A stretch of 64,000 nt of DNA from Pseudoprevotella muciniphila. Its GTDB lineage: Bacteria; Bacteroidota; Bacteroidia; Bacteroidales; Bacteroidaceae. Positions 36,488 through 44,822 of this stretch are shown one piece after another. The notes under the pieces were generated by a model. That model saw only the letters and a program-made list of their open reading frames with translations. It ran no database searches and was not told where the DNA came from. Within the stretch, counting starts at the first letter, position 1. The number at the start of each line of letters is the position of its first letter. The stretch covers positions 2,480,001 to 2,544,000 of the forward strand of contig NZ_CP033459.1 of NCBI RefSeq assembly GCF_003265305.2, written 5' to 3'. A program made the translations under genes and the position numbers.

Positions 36488-37807
36488 TTATTGCGTCTGT
36501 ACTTTTGGCGCAAGAACGATGCGAAAACCTAAATCAGATGCGGGAACATTCGGATAGCAAGCATGTCGCATGCAAAGCGAGGATACGTTTGCCGACAGGT
36601 TGTAGCAACTGCCCCGTATGACTCTGTAATGGGTCTGTGTCGTGTTGCACGGATTGAGAGTTGGGCTGCGATGGTAATATGTCACATCGTAGAAATCCAT
36701 GCACATTTCTCTGACATTGCCGCTCATGTCGTATATACCGAGTTTGTTGGGCGTGAGTGTCTTAACCCGATGTGTACTATTCCTGCTGTTGTCCGCCAGC
36801 CAAGCCACTTTCCTGAAATCATTGCTCCCACTGTAGCGCAGATTTTCTGCTTGGTTACCTCCACGTGCGGCATATTCCCATTCTGCCTCTGTGGGTAGGC
36901 GGAACTCCCATCCTGCGTATTTTCCGAGCGGCATATTGCTGCGTCGGTCGTTTAGTAGTTTTAGGAAAGTCTGCGCATCTTCCCATGTGATGTTTTCTAC
37001 GGGATGGTTGGTGCCTTTATGGATAGAAGGATTGTTGCCCATTATTGCTTCCCACTCTCGCTGCGTTACCTCACACTGCCCGATGAAGAAATCATCCAAA
37101 GTGACGGAATGTACGGGCTTTACTTCGGCATAGGTATCTGCCTGTTGCTCAAGCGTTGCGCCCATGACGAACGCGCTGCCAATAACGGGTATGAGCGTAT
37201 GTTCTATATTGTTTGCAAGGGGTATGACGAGTTTCTGTTGATTTACGGCGATTGTGGGACCTGCTATCGGGGCAGGAGAGGGGGTGGTGGGGATGTCGGC
37301 GGTTTCGGCAGGTGTGCGGAGTGCCTGCCAGAGACATAATGCACCTATCGCGAATGTCGCAAGGAGGGCTGCCAGAGTTATGATGCTGCGCTTCCCGAAC
37401 TTTCTCCTTCCTATGCTTTGGGACAGGTCCGTGTCGTAGATGACGATGTAGTCTGTGCCATGCTCATGAAAGAAATCCGTGGCTCTTGTTTCATGCGGTT
37501 TCTTTGCACGGGATAATTGTTCTGCCGCTTCGTGGAAGCGTTTGCGCCTATGCTCGATTTCCGTTGCAGCGGCAGAATCTTTCAGAACGATTTCTCCGGT
37601 TTGTCTGTTGCGCGTGTTCAGTCCGGGGATGAAGAACTCCTTAATAATCAACTCGCGCGCTGCATCTTGAAACTTCGTATCGGTGGCGATATACACGATG
37701 CACTGCCCGTCGTGGCCTATATGGCGCACAATGCGGTAGTGCCCTGCGAGCACTGTGCCTTTTGCAAGCGGGCAGTATGATGTTGAGCGTGGAGAGTTTA
37801 GAGTCAA
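36488..37807 (-). CDS. Kinase N-lobe-only membrane protein with SUMF1/FGE-like domain
   Basis: This 439-residue paralogue of the downstream kinase keeps only the N-lobe: GTVLAGHYRIVRHIGHDGQ (glycine-rich loop), Lys56 in LIIKEFF, an alpha-C-like EIEHRRKRFHEAAEQL, and the hinge HGTDYIVIYDTDL. It then jumps directly to a basic stretch and a membrane span (about 141-161, SIITLAALLATFAIGALCLW). There is no HxD or DFG, so it cannot be an active kinase. The periplasmic part is a SUMF1-like domain close to that of the kinase (QREWEAIMGNNPS, FRLPTEAEWEYAARGG, GIYDMSGNVREMC). The start is a TTG at 37807, chosen because no ATG lies before the N-lobe. It is probably co-transcribed with the kinase (12-bp gap). 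Confidence 0.82.
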   Translation of the reverse strand: MTLNSPRSTSYCPLAKGTVLAGHYRIVRHIGHDGQCIVYIATDTKFQDAARELIIKEFFIPGLNTRNRQTGEIVLKDSAAATEIEHRRKRFHEAAEQLSRAKKPHETRATDFFHEHGTDYIVIYDTDLSQSIGRRKFGKRSIITLAALLATFAIGALCLWQALRTPAETADIPTTPSPAPIAGPTIAVNQQKLVIPLANNIEHTLIPVIGSAFVMGATLEQQADTYAEVKPVHSVTLDDFFIGQCEVTQREWEAIMGNNPSIHKGTNHPVENITWEDAQTFLKLLNDRRSNMPLGKYAGWEFRLPTEAEWEYAARGGNQAENLRYSGSNDFRKVAWLADNSRNSTHRVKTLTPNKLGIYDMSGNVREMCMDFYDVTYYHRSPTLNPCNTTQTHYRVIRGSCYNLSANVSSLCMRHACYPNVPASDLGFRIVLAPKVQTQ

Positions 37808-37933
37808 TGTCGAAATTCAACTATATTTGCAAAATTGCAAAAAAATGTTGAATAAAAGCATGATATTTTGCAGTAAGTGTTAAAAGTGCTATTTTTACGG
37901 CATGAAAGCGTAGAACTTTAAAAAACGTATGCC

Positions 37934-39301
37934 ATGAGAAAATCGATTATAGTTTTCGTGCTATCGTTTATAGCAGGTGTTTCTTTTGCACAATTCCCTG
38001 TGCCACATGCTTCGTGTGCAGGTTGCGGTGCAAGTGATGGTCGTCCCCATAGTAGAGGTTGTCCATACGGTGGATCAGCGGAGGATGACGACGACGATAA
38101 TTCTTCGACCAGTAGCACACCGTCCACACCTTCCAAGCCATCTACACCATCCAAACCATCAACAACTACCACTCCAAAGCCTGTTGAACGACATTTGTTA
38201 GATTATAAGTGTAATTTATGTGGTGCAACAGTTAAAGCCTATAGTGTGAATGATGCCATTAGAGACTTTGCTGTCAATCCTTGGTATCACAAGCCTACAT
38301 GTCAGAATTACAAATCAAAGCCAGGACAGAACCAAAGCCATAGTCTGAAGGACTACATGCCGCGTCCCGAACAACCTGCTCAGCAGAACCATCCGAAGCC
38401 CGAGCCGCCATTGGCTTGCCCCATAGCGCAGCGCTTGCCGCAATTCTCCAGCATAAACGAGGAGAGTGTTCTCTATAACAATCCTCAGAGCCTCGAAGGC
38501 AGACACGAATGGGGCGAAGTGGATATGGAGGCGGTAGAAGCCTATAATTCCAGACATTCTTATGATGGCATACCTCTACATTATAATACCGAAGATTATA
38601 CGCATACGGCTGGCAATGCTGTTGTGTTAGGTGCTATCATCGAAGTGGATGGTGTGGTGAGCAAGGTATATCACATCTTTGTGAAAGGACCTAATGGTAA
38701 GTATGTCCCTGCAAAACATTTCTTACAGAAGCATGAGAATGAAGGACGTGACCATCGAGGGAACTTAAAGAAATCACGTCTGCGCACTGTTGGCTTGCGT
38801 AGTGAGGGTGCGTTCATCGTCAAAGAATATGATGATAATGGCAGGGGCTATTATATAGAGGTTATATCAACAAAGACGGGTGAAGTAATCGCAATGGGCT
38901 ATAATATCTCATTTCCTGCATACAAAGTGGACGGAAAGTGTTTGGTTTTGGAAGAACCTGACGATAGTAGAGGACAGGGGATAAGAGATATTTATTTCCT
39001 GAAAAACGAAGAAGGAAAAACAATAGTACTTGGTAATCAACTCAACTTTTATGACGATGCCATAGTGGTCAATTCAGATAACTTATACAAACTCTGTAAT
39101 TGGTACGGGGAACCGTTCAAGGTACCCGATGGCGATTGGAATGAGTACTTCGTTGATGTAAAAGCCTTTAACAACAATGGATCGTACTATATTATTGAGA
39201 CAAAAAATCACCATTTTGCAGTTGTGGGACGAGGCTTCAAACGAGTAGGAGGCTTATACAACTCCGCAGAAGAAGCCCATGCAGCATGGGCAAACAGATA
39301 A
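37934..39301 (+). CDS. Secreted protein with two CxxC...HxxxC motifs, 455 aa
   Basis: I recognise no named family. A signal peptide (residues 1-19, to VSFA) is followed by a cysteine cluster, C28-x2-C31-x7-H39-x3-C43. Next is an acidic and Ser/Thr/Pro-rich linker (DDDDD, then STPSTPSKPSTPSKPSTTTT). A second cluster has C-x2-C-x22-H-x3-C (YKCNLCGATVKAY ... HKPTC). Both resemble zinc-ribbon or zinc-knuckle sites, which are rare in exported proteins. The C-terminal 250 residues are beta-rich with short repeats (VISTKTGEVIAMGYN, VDGKCLVLEEP). It is 12 bp upstream of the 192-aa secreted protein and likely co-transcribed with it. Confidence 0.6.
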   Translation: MRKSIIVFVLSFIAGVSFAQFPVPHASCAGCGASDGRPHSRGCPYGGSAEDDDDDNSSTSSTPSTPSKPSTPSKPSTTTTPKPVERHLLDYKCNLCGATVKAYSVNDAIRDFAVNPWYHKPTCQNYKSKPGQNQSHSLKDYMPRPEQPAQQNHPKPEPPLACPIAQRLPQFSSINEESVLYNNPQSLEGRHEWGEVDMEAVEAYNSRHSYDGIPLHYNTEDYTHTAGNAVVLGAIIEVDGVVSKVYHIFVKGPNGKYVPAKHFLQKHENEGRDHRGNLKKSRLRTVGLRSEGAFIVKEYDDNGRGYYIEVISTKTGEVIAMGYNISFPAYKVDGKCLVLEEPDDSRGQGIRDIYFLKNEEGKTIVLGNQLNFYDDAIVVNSDNLYKLCNWYGEPFKVPDGDWNEYFVDVKAFNNNGSYYIIETKNHHFAVVGRGFKRVGGLYNSAEEAHAAWANR

Positions 39302-39313
39302 AAACCGCATGAA

Positions 39314-39892
39314 ATGAAGAAGGCGAAGCAACTTATTCTCCTGTCTGCATTATTGCTGGCTATGCTGCCTATAAAGGCGCAGGTGAGCAATCCTATCCTG
39401 CAGAAAGTGGAAATACCGACGGACACCATCATCGACGTTCCGCAGGTGGCGCCCGTGCCTGGCAGTAACCCGTCGTGGACTGATCCGCAAAAAACGAGAG
39501 TGCTGCCCGATTCGCTTATCACTTTCCGGGATGGCGGCATAAAGCGCTTCTGCGTTCGGAACAAGCAAATTGACACGAACCGCGACGGAGAGATCTCTGT
39601 CAGAGAAGCCATGCAGGTGGAGGGGCTGAGCCTTATGAGTTTTAAGTCGTTTATATGCATTATCAGCCGATACGACGACCTGAAGCATTTCCCCAATCTG
39701 GAATGGCTGCACGCTGGTTCTTCGAAGGCGGACACACTCGATGTGTCGGGAAATAAGGCCTTGAAAGTGCTTGATCTGAGCGACTGCCGCGCACTCACCA
39801 CAATCATCGTCGCCAAAGGCTGCAACCCGGAAATCATCATGCCCCGAAATCTCTATGACGGGAAGGAACCGGAGGTGATTGTCAAGGAATGA
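39314..39892 (+). CDS. Secreted protein with EF-hand-like loop and leucine-rich region, 192 aa
   Basis: A signal peptide (MKKAKQLILLSALLLAMLPI, then KAQ) precedes a short mature protein. Residues about 87-98 contain DTNRDGEISVREA, a calcium-binding EF-hand-type loop. The following region has two leucine-rich-like steps (HFPNLEWLHAGSSKADTLDV, NKALKVLDLSDCRALT). Similar proteins occur in Prevotella and are of unknown role, perhaps surface adhesion. The short gap to the 455-aa protein suggests one operon. Confidence 0.6.
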   Translation: MKKAKQLILLSALLLAMLPIKAQVSNPILQKVEIPTDTIIDVPQVAPVPGSNPSWTDPQKTRVLPDSLITFRDGGIKRFCVRNKQIDTNRDGEISVREAMQVEGLSLMSFKSFICIISRYDDLKHFPNLEWLHAGSSKADTLDVSGNKALKVLDLSDCRALTTIIVAKGCNPEIIMPRNLYDGKEPEVIVKE

Positions 39893-40589
39893 TGACTTCC
39901 TGAAATAATGTTTTTTTGAACGCGAAAGGCGCGGTTTTTTTTTGGAACGCGAAGGACACTAATTTAACGGATATTGTCGCTCTGGAATGGATTTTTGCCA
40001 TTGCTTCGCTTGGCGATTGCACGGATGGCTGCGCGGTGGATTTTCTACATGAATTTCCATGAATGCCCATGAATTTTTACCTGGACAAGCGTGTACGAAC
40101 GTTACAAATATGGCGGTCCCAGCGGGACGCAACAGCATAGGCAGGGGTGGAAGGAGCGAAGCGACTGAAACCCCTGTTATATGCAGAAGAATATCATGAG
40201 CCCAGTATGGGCGGCACAGAAAATATTACCACATTTTGCACATTTCTGTATCGCTCCGCCGGAGCTCTGTATGATGGGTCTGAACATAACAGGGGTTTTA
40301 TTCACTCCGCTTCGCTCCGTTCATTTCACCCCTGCCTATGCTGTAACGCTCCGATGGAGCTTACTCGTAGGATGCCGGCAGATTTATTCTGCATGGGTCT
40401 CCGTGGATTTCCGAGAATTTTCTTAAAAACTATCGGATTTCATAGTAACCTTTTAGGAAAACGAATTACGCGTCCTTCACGTTCTAAAACTCGCATCAAT
40501 CCATGAGACTTATTTCTCTTTTTTTACAGGACACCAATTATTTTTTATACTTTTGCAAATGATATCTGTAATCACGACATAGAACAAAA
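39893..40589. other. Long non-coding gap with palindromic GC-rich repeats; no gene seen
   Basis: Contains an AT-rich start with CCATGAATTTCCATGAATGC-type direct repeats (about 40040-40075) and then the paired palindromic block at 40116-40360. After it, 40361-40589 shows no gene and no clear promoter except an AT-rich stretch before xpt. Confidence 0.6.
40116..40360. repeat. Imperfect inverted GC-rich repeat block
   Basis: The left part (40116-40182) contains GTCCCAGCGGGAC, AGCATAGGCAGGGGTG, AGCGAAGCG and ACCCCTGTTAT. The right part (40286-40360) carries the reverse complement of the same motifs: ATAACAGGGGTTTTATTCAC, CGCTTCGCTCC, CACCCCTGCCTATGCTG. A palindromic CGCTCCGCCGGAGCT sits between them (40250-40266), and a related CGCTCCGATGGAGC at 40347-40360. 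Confidence 0.8.
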
Positions 40590-41177
40590 ATGGATGAACT
40601 GAGACAGCGAATAATGAAAGAAGGACGTGCCAAGTCTGAAGGCGGTATAGTTTTGGTGAGTTCCTTTATCAATCATCAACTTGATCCGCAGTTGATGATG
40701 CATTGTGGAGAGGAGTTTGCCCGTCTGTTTCAAGACCAAGGTATCAACAAAATCGTTACCATTGAGGCTTCGGGCATTGCACCAGCCATTATGACCGGCT
40801 ATCTTATGAACCTGCCTGTCGTTTTCATCAAGAAGAAAACACCAAAAACTGTAGATGAATCGTGGAAGTCGTGGGTATGGTCGTTTACGAGAGGCGACGA
40901 GACCACTGTCTGCATCGACCGCCGTTTCCTGACGGACAAGGATCGCATACTTTTCATTGACGATTTCCTTGCGGACGGACATGCCTCAGGCAGTGTTATC
41001 CATTTATGCCGTCAGTCGGGTGCGAAAATCGTGGGGATGGGTTTTTTGGTAGAGAAAGGATTTGCACAGGGCGGCCAGTTCTTACGCGACCACAATATCA
41101 ACTATCATGCTCTTGCCACCATCACCCGTATTAACGAGGACAACACTATCGAACTTGCTGATGATATTCACTTCTAA
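40590..41177 (+). CDS. xpt: Xanthine phosphoribosyltransferase
   Basis: This 195-residue enzyme makes XMP from xanthine and PRPP for purine salvage. The PRPP-binding loop is ILFIDDFLADGHASG (about 128-142), and the N-terminal segment (VLVSSFINHQLDPQLMMHCG) matches xpt rather than apt or hpt. Length and motifs are normal. It lies 28 bp upstream of the STAS-phosphotransferase gene in the same direction, so they may share a transcript. No purine riboswitch-like element was seen in the leader. Confidence 0.9.
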   Translation: MDELRQRIMKEGRAKSEGGIVLVSSFINHQLDPQLMMHCGEEFARLFQDQGINKIVTIEASGIAPAIMTGYLMNLPVVFIKKKTPKTVDESWKSWVWSFTRGDETTVCIDRRFLTDKDRILFIDDFLADGHASGSVIHLCRQSGAKIVGMGFLVEKGFAQGGQFLRDHNINYHALATITRINEDNTIELADDIHF

Positions 41178-41205
41178 ATCTAAATTCTCAATATAATCCA
41201 ACAAT

Positions 41206-42399
41206 ATGATTACTCAACTGACAAACAATGGCGGAAAGGTTACGCTGACACTCGTTGGCAGGCTTGACACTGTGGCTGCGCAAGAATTAAATGCCGAGTT
41301 GCAACCATTGCTGGCAAAACAGAATAGCATAGAAAGCCTCGTGGTGGATGCGGAGGGTTTGGAATATATATCCAGTTCCGGACTACGCATTCTCCTGACA
41401 CTGACAAAACAGTACAAGGATTTTCGTATCATCAGTGTACAACCGGCAGTGTATGATGTGCTAAATATGACAGGATTCACAAAAATCATGAATGTAGAGC
41501 GTGCACTTCGCAACCTCAGCGTTGATGGATGTGAAATTATTGGTATTGGCGGTGTGGGTACTGTCTATCGTTTGGACGACGACACGATTATTAAGGTATT
41601 CCGTGAGGGCACGACGATAGAAGAAGTGCGTGGCGAGATTAACATGTCGAAGGAGGCTTTCGTCATGGGTATGCCAACTGCCATATCGTTTGATGTGGTG
41701 AAAGTGGGCGGTCAGTATGGCTTGGTATATGAGTTATTGGATGCAGACACCTTAAGTGCTTGCATCAAGCGCGAACCGGAGCGCATAGACGAGTTTGCCC
41801 GTAGGTATGCGGAACTCTTCCGGCAACTTCATCAGATTGACGTTCCTGCCTCCAGCAGTGTGCCATGCGCCATGGAGAACGAACGGAAGCAAGTGATGCA
41901 TATTCGTCGCTACTTCCCGCAGGAAAGTATCGACCTGCTGATGCAGATACTCGATGCGATTCCCAATGGTCGCAGTTTGCTGCATCTCGACTTGCAGACC
42001 AAGAATGCAATGGTTCAGAATGGAGAACTAATGTTAATCGATATGGGCGAAGTAGGATATGGTCATCCGTTGCTCGACCTCGGACACGCTTATTCGGCTA
42101 TGGTAACGTTGGTTGGAGACTACGAGAAGATTATCGGCATGCCCAAGGCTTTGGGTGTGGAACTCTGGAATCGTGCCATCGGATATTACCTTGAAGGCCT
42201 GCCCGCAGATGTGGTGGAACAACGCAAACGGCAAATTGAAGTGGTTTCGTGCGTCAGAAACTTCAGTTGGCTCGCTCTGAGTGATTCGTTCCCCGAAGAG
42301 GTGGTAAATGAATGTAAGGACGTTTTCGAGGAACGCGTTGCTTCCCGACGCGATTATATTCTCGATGTATGCAAGACTTTCGGAGATTGGCAAATCTAA
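41206..42399 (+). CDS. STAS-aminoglycoside-phosphotransferase-like fusion protein
   Basis: This 397-residue cytoplasmic fusion has a STAS domain at residues 1-100 with the anti-sigma-antagonist core SLVVDAEGLEYISSSGLRIL, in which the conserved Ser is the usual phosphorylation site. Residues about 105-390 form an APH/choline-kinase-like domain: IGGVGTVYRLDDDTIIKVF (nucleotide loop and Lys), LLHLDLQTKNAMV (the HxDxxxxN catalytic loop) and LIDMGEVGYGHPLLDLGH (metal-binding Asp). The unusual join suggests a signalling protein whose phosphotransferase acts near the STAS partner switch. It is the first gene of the partner-switching set and is followed by a repeat-filled 300-bp gap. Confidence 0.85.
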   Translation: MITQLTNNGGKVTLTLVGRLDTVAAQELNAELQPLLAKQNSIESLVVDAEGLEYISSSGLRILLTLTKQYKDFRIISVQPAVYDVLNMTGFTKIMNVERALRNLSVDGCEIIGIGGVGTVYRLDDDTIIKVFREGTTIEEVRGEINMSKEAFVMGMPTAISFDVVKVGGQYGLVYELLDADTLSACIKREPERIDEFARRYAELFRQLHQIDVPASSSVPCAMENERKQVMHIRRYFPQESIDLLMQILDAIPNGRSLLHLDLQTKNAMVQNGELMLIDMGEVGYGHPLLDLGHAYSAMVTLVGDYEKIIGMPKALGVELWNRAIGYYLEGLPADVVEQRKRQIEVVSCVRNFSWLALSDSFPEEVVNECKDVFEERVASRRDYILDVCKTFGDWQI

Positions 42400-42431
42400 A
42401 GGGGCGTTCTATAAATAACGATAAGTAAGGC

Positions 42432-42676
42432 GATTCAACTTTCTGAAGTTATCGCTACGCTCGGAGTTTGCGAAGTTGAAGAAATAGAAGAAGTTATCGC
42501 TTAGCTCGAAGTTAACGAAGTTAATGAAGTTAACGAAGTTATCGACGATACCTTGGAACGATAAATAACAAAAGAAGAAAAAAATAGAAGATAACATCAG
42601 CATTAGTACCGTCGTTAACTTCGAGCGAAACGCTAACTTCGTTAACTTGAAGTAAGTGGAACTTGCGAAACTTGAT
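42432..42676. repeat. AAGTTAACG hairpin repeat, copy 3 (STAS-APH/SpoIIE gap)
   Basis: The largest copy. The left arm runs TTCTGAAGTTATCGCTACGC, then TTATCGCTTAGCTCGAAGTT and AACGAAGTTAATGAAGTTAA. The right arm is CGTCGTTAACTTCGAGCGAA then ACGCTAACTTCGTTAACTTG. The arms are separated by about 75 bp of AT-rich sequence. It fills most of the gap; nothing else is seen there. Confidence 0.75.
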
Positions 42677-42698
42677 TAAGGTGAGATAAAGTCAGATA

Positions 42699-44822
42699 AT
42701 GCAGAAAACACAGAAAAAAATAGTATCAAGTAAAAACCGCGCCAGTATGTGGATACTGATTGTGGCTGCCGTAGTGCTGGAGGGCATAGCATGCTTTCAG
42801 TATTTTTATAGCAGATCAGCCATCCGTAAAGAAGCAGAGCGGCGTGCCAAGACAGAACTTTGCCGTGCTGAACTGGAAATAGAAATGCACACCATTGAGA
42901 TGGAAACGGTAGCCAAGACCTTGGCAATGATGGCTGAAAAATATGTGGACATGCCGGATTCCATCTTCGCATCCACACGATCCATGGTCGCAGCGGTAAA
43001 TAGTACGAGTAGTTTGGCTGTAGCCTACGTGCCTGGCTACTTCCCGAGTCAAGGCACATATTTTGAAGCATGTAGCAGTCGCATCTCGGATGACAGCATA
43101 CACACCCGGCAGATAGGTAGTGCTGCTCACGACTATACGCAGATGGAGTGGTACAAGAACGGATTGGAGAAAGATTCCTGCTGGTGGACTGAACCATATC
43201 TTGACGACTCAGGGTCGCAGACATGGGTGGTCAGTTGTTCGTACCCGGTTCGTAAGAATGGTAAAGTGGTGGCAGTTGTGTGCGTGGACCTGTCGCTCGA
43301 CTATCTGCAGAAACTTTCCGAATATCTGCAGATATACCAAGGCAGTTACTACTCCATACGTTCTTCAAAGGGCGTGGATATCGTAGCCAGTCCTGACACC
43401 GTTGCAGGACGCGATTATGAAATCTTCCATGAGGAAATTGACGCCACTGGATGGAATATCTCAATTATCATTCCTGACGATGTGATTTATGCAGAACTGA
43501 AACGCGTCAGTCTGATCCTAAGCGGTCTGATGCTGCTTGGTTTGGCTCTGTTGCTGTTTATTCTTTATCGTTCTACTAAGAATATCGCCAAAATAGTTGA
43601 CCTGAGCAATCAGCAGGAGCGCATAGAGAGCGAACTCAACATCGCACGCAACATTCAGATGGCTATGCTGCCGACACGTTTTCCGCCATTCGAAAACAAT
43701 CCTAATCTGACTGGCTATGGCGTTGTGGTTCCTGCCAAGGAAATTGGCGGAGACCTGTTCGATTTCCTAATCCGCGATAACAAATTGTTCTTCTGTATCG
43801 GCGATGTGAGTGGAAAAGGCGTGCCGGCTGCATTGGTAATGGCAGTAACACGCTCACTCTTCCGCAGTTTTACCAAGAATATAGACAGCCCGGCGCAAAT
43901 CGTTTCGCAGATGAACGGCAGCCTTTCCGAAGATCCGGACAATCAAAACATGTTTGTAACACTCTTTATAGGGGTACTTGACCTCAACTCCGGGAACCTT
44001 CGCTACTGCAATGCAGGACATAATGCACCTGTGCAAATAACGAACAGTCAAAGTAAAACGGCTAATGGTCAATACGCAATGGTCGATTGCATCGCCAATA
44101 TCCCGCTTGGTATATTGGCAGGATTTGATTACCAGGAGCAGGCCATGCAGATGGCAGTAGGAGACTCCCTGTTTTTATATACCGACGGGCTGACGGAGGC
44201 AGAGAATGAACAGCATGAACTCTTCGGCGAGCAAAGAATGTTGCAAACCATCAGGCAGTGGGATACACAAATATCTGCTGCTGAAAGTATTGCCGCTATG
44301 CAGGAAGCCGTATCTGACTTCGTGGGCGATGCTATACAGAGCGATGACCTGACGATGTTTACATTTCGCTTTTTAAGTCCCCCGCCAACGTCTCACCACT
44401 CTCTCGTCATGCGAAACGATATTGAACAAATCCCAACTCTTGCTGAATGGGTGGACTCACTCGAATTGCCGCAAGATATGAATATGACCATAAATCTTGC
44501 GATAGAAGAGGCGGTGAGCAATGTGATGCTTTATGCCTATCCTGAGAACGAAAGCGGACAGGTTCTCGTTGAGGCAGATAAATCTCCCGACATGGTGGTA
44601 TTTACCATTACCGACTCCGGCAAACCATTCGACCCGACAGCGCAGGCCCAGCCAGATATTTCGTTGTCTGTTGAAGAACGGCCTATAGGCGGACTCGGCA
44701 TACACCTCGTGCGACAGATTATGGACGTAATAAAATATGAGCGCAAGGATAATAACAATATCTTGACGCTCATAAAAAAGATTCAGAAATACCCAAACGA
44801 CAACGACCTGATAAACCAATGA
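42699..44822 (+). CDS. Membrane sensor with SpoIIE/PP2C phosphatase and RsbW-like kinase domains
   Basis: This 707-residue protein combines a sensor, a phosphatase and an anti-sigma-type kinase. Membrane spans lie at about 16-36 and 267-287 and bracket an extracytoplasmic Cache-like domain (residues about 40-265, YTQMEWYKNGLEKDSCWWTE). A short coiled link (about 300-320) leads to a SpoIIE-type PP2C domain (VVPAKEIGGDLFDFLIRDNK, IGDVSGKGVPAALVMAV, DSLFLYTDGLTEAE). The last 130 residues are a HATPase of the RsbW type (NLAIEEAVSNVMLYAYPE, FTITDSGKPFD, GGLGIHLVRQIMD). It should dephosphorylate and phosphorylate STAS proteins in one chain. Its stop overlaps the start of the next gene (ATGA). Confidence 0.93.
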   Translation: MQKTQKKIVSSKNRASMWILIVAAVVLEGIACFQYFYSRSAIRKEAERRAKTELCRAELEIEMHTIEMETVAKTLAMMAEKYVDMPDSIFASTRSMVAAVNSTSSLAVAYVPGYFPSQGTYFEACSSRISDDSIHTRQIGSAAHDYTQMEWYKNGLEKDSCWWTEPYLDDSGSQTWVVSCSYPVRKNGKVVAVVCVDLSLDYLQKLSEYLQIYQGSYYSIRSSKGVDIVASPDTVAGRDYEIFHEEIDATGWNISIIIPDDVIYAELKRVSLILSGLMLLGLALLLFILYRSTKNIAKIVDLSNQQERIESELNIARNIQMAMLPTRFPPFENNPNLTGYGVVVPAKEIGGDLFDFLIRDNKLFFCIGDVSGKGVPAALVMAVTRSLFRSFTKNIDSPAQIVSQMNGSLSEDPDNQNMFVTLFIGVLDLNSGNLRYCNAGHNAPVQITNSQSKTANGQYAMVDCIANIPLGILAGFDYQEQAMQMAVGDSLFLYTDGLTEAENEQHELFGEQRMLQTIRQWDTQISAAESIAAMQEAVSDFVGDAIQSDDLTMFTFRFLSPPPTSHHSLVMRNDIEQIPTLAEWVDSLELPQDMNMTINLAIEEAVSNVMLYAYPENESGQVLVEADKSPDMVVFTITDSGKPFDPTAQAQPDISLSVEERPIGGLGIHLVRQIMDVIKYERKDNNNILTLIKKIQKYPNDNDLINQ

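Noticed and set aside
36488-37807. Frameshifted kinase pseudogene
   Set aside because: The frame is intact through the membrane span and the outer domain, and the missing C-lobe is cleanly replaced by the span, so it reads as a designed shorter protein rather than a broken gene.
40147-40506. 119-residue plus-strand open frame
   Set aside because: It runs through the palindromic repeat block and has no recognisable domain; treated as a repeat-derived frame.
40507-40589. Purine riboswitch upstream of xpt
   Set aside because: No conserved junction or pairing pattern of the purine aptamer could be found in the leader.
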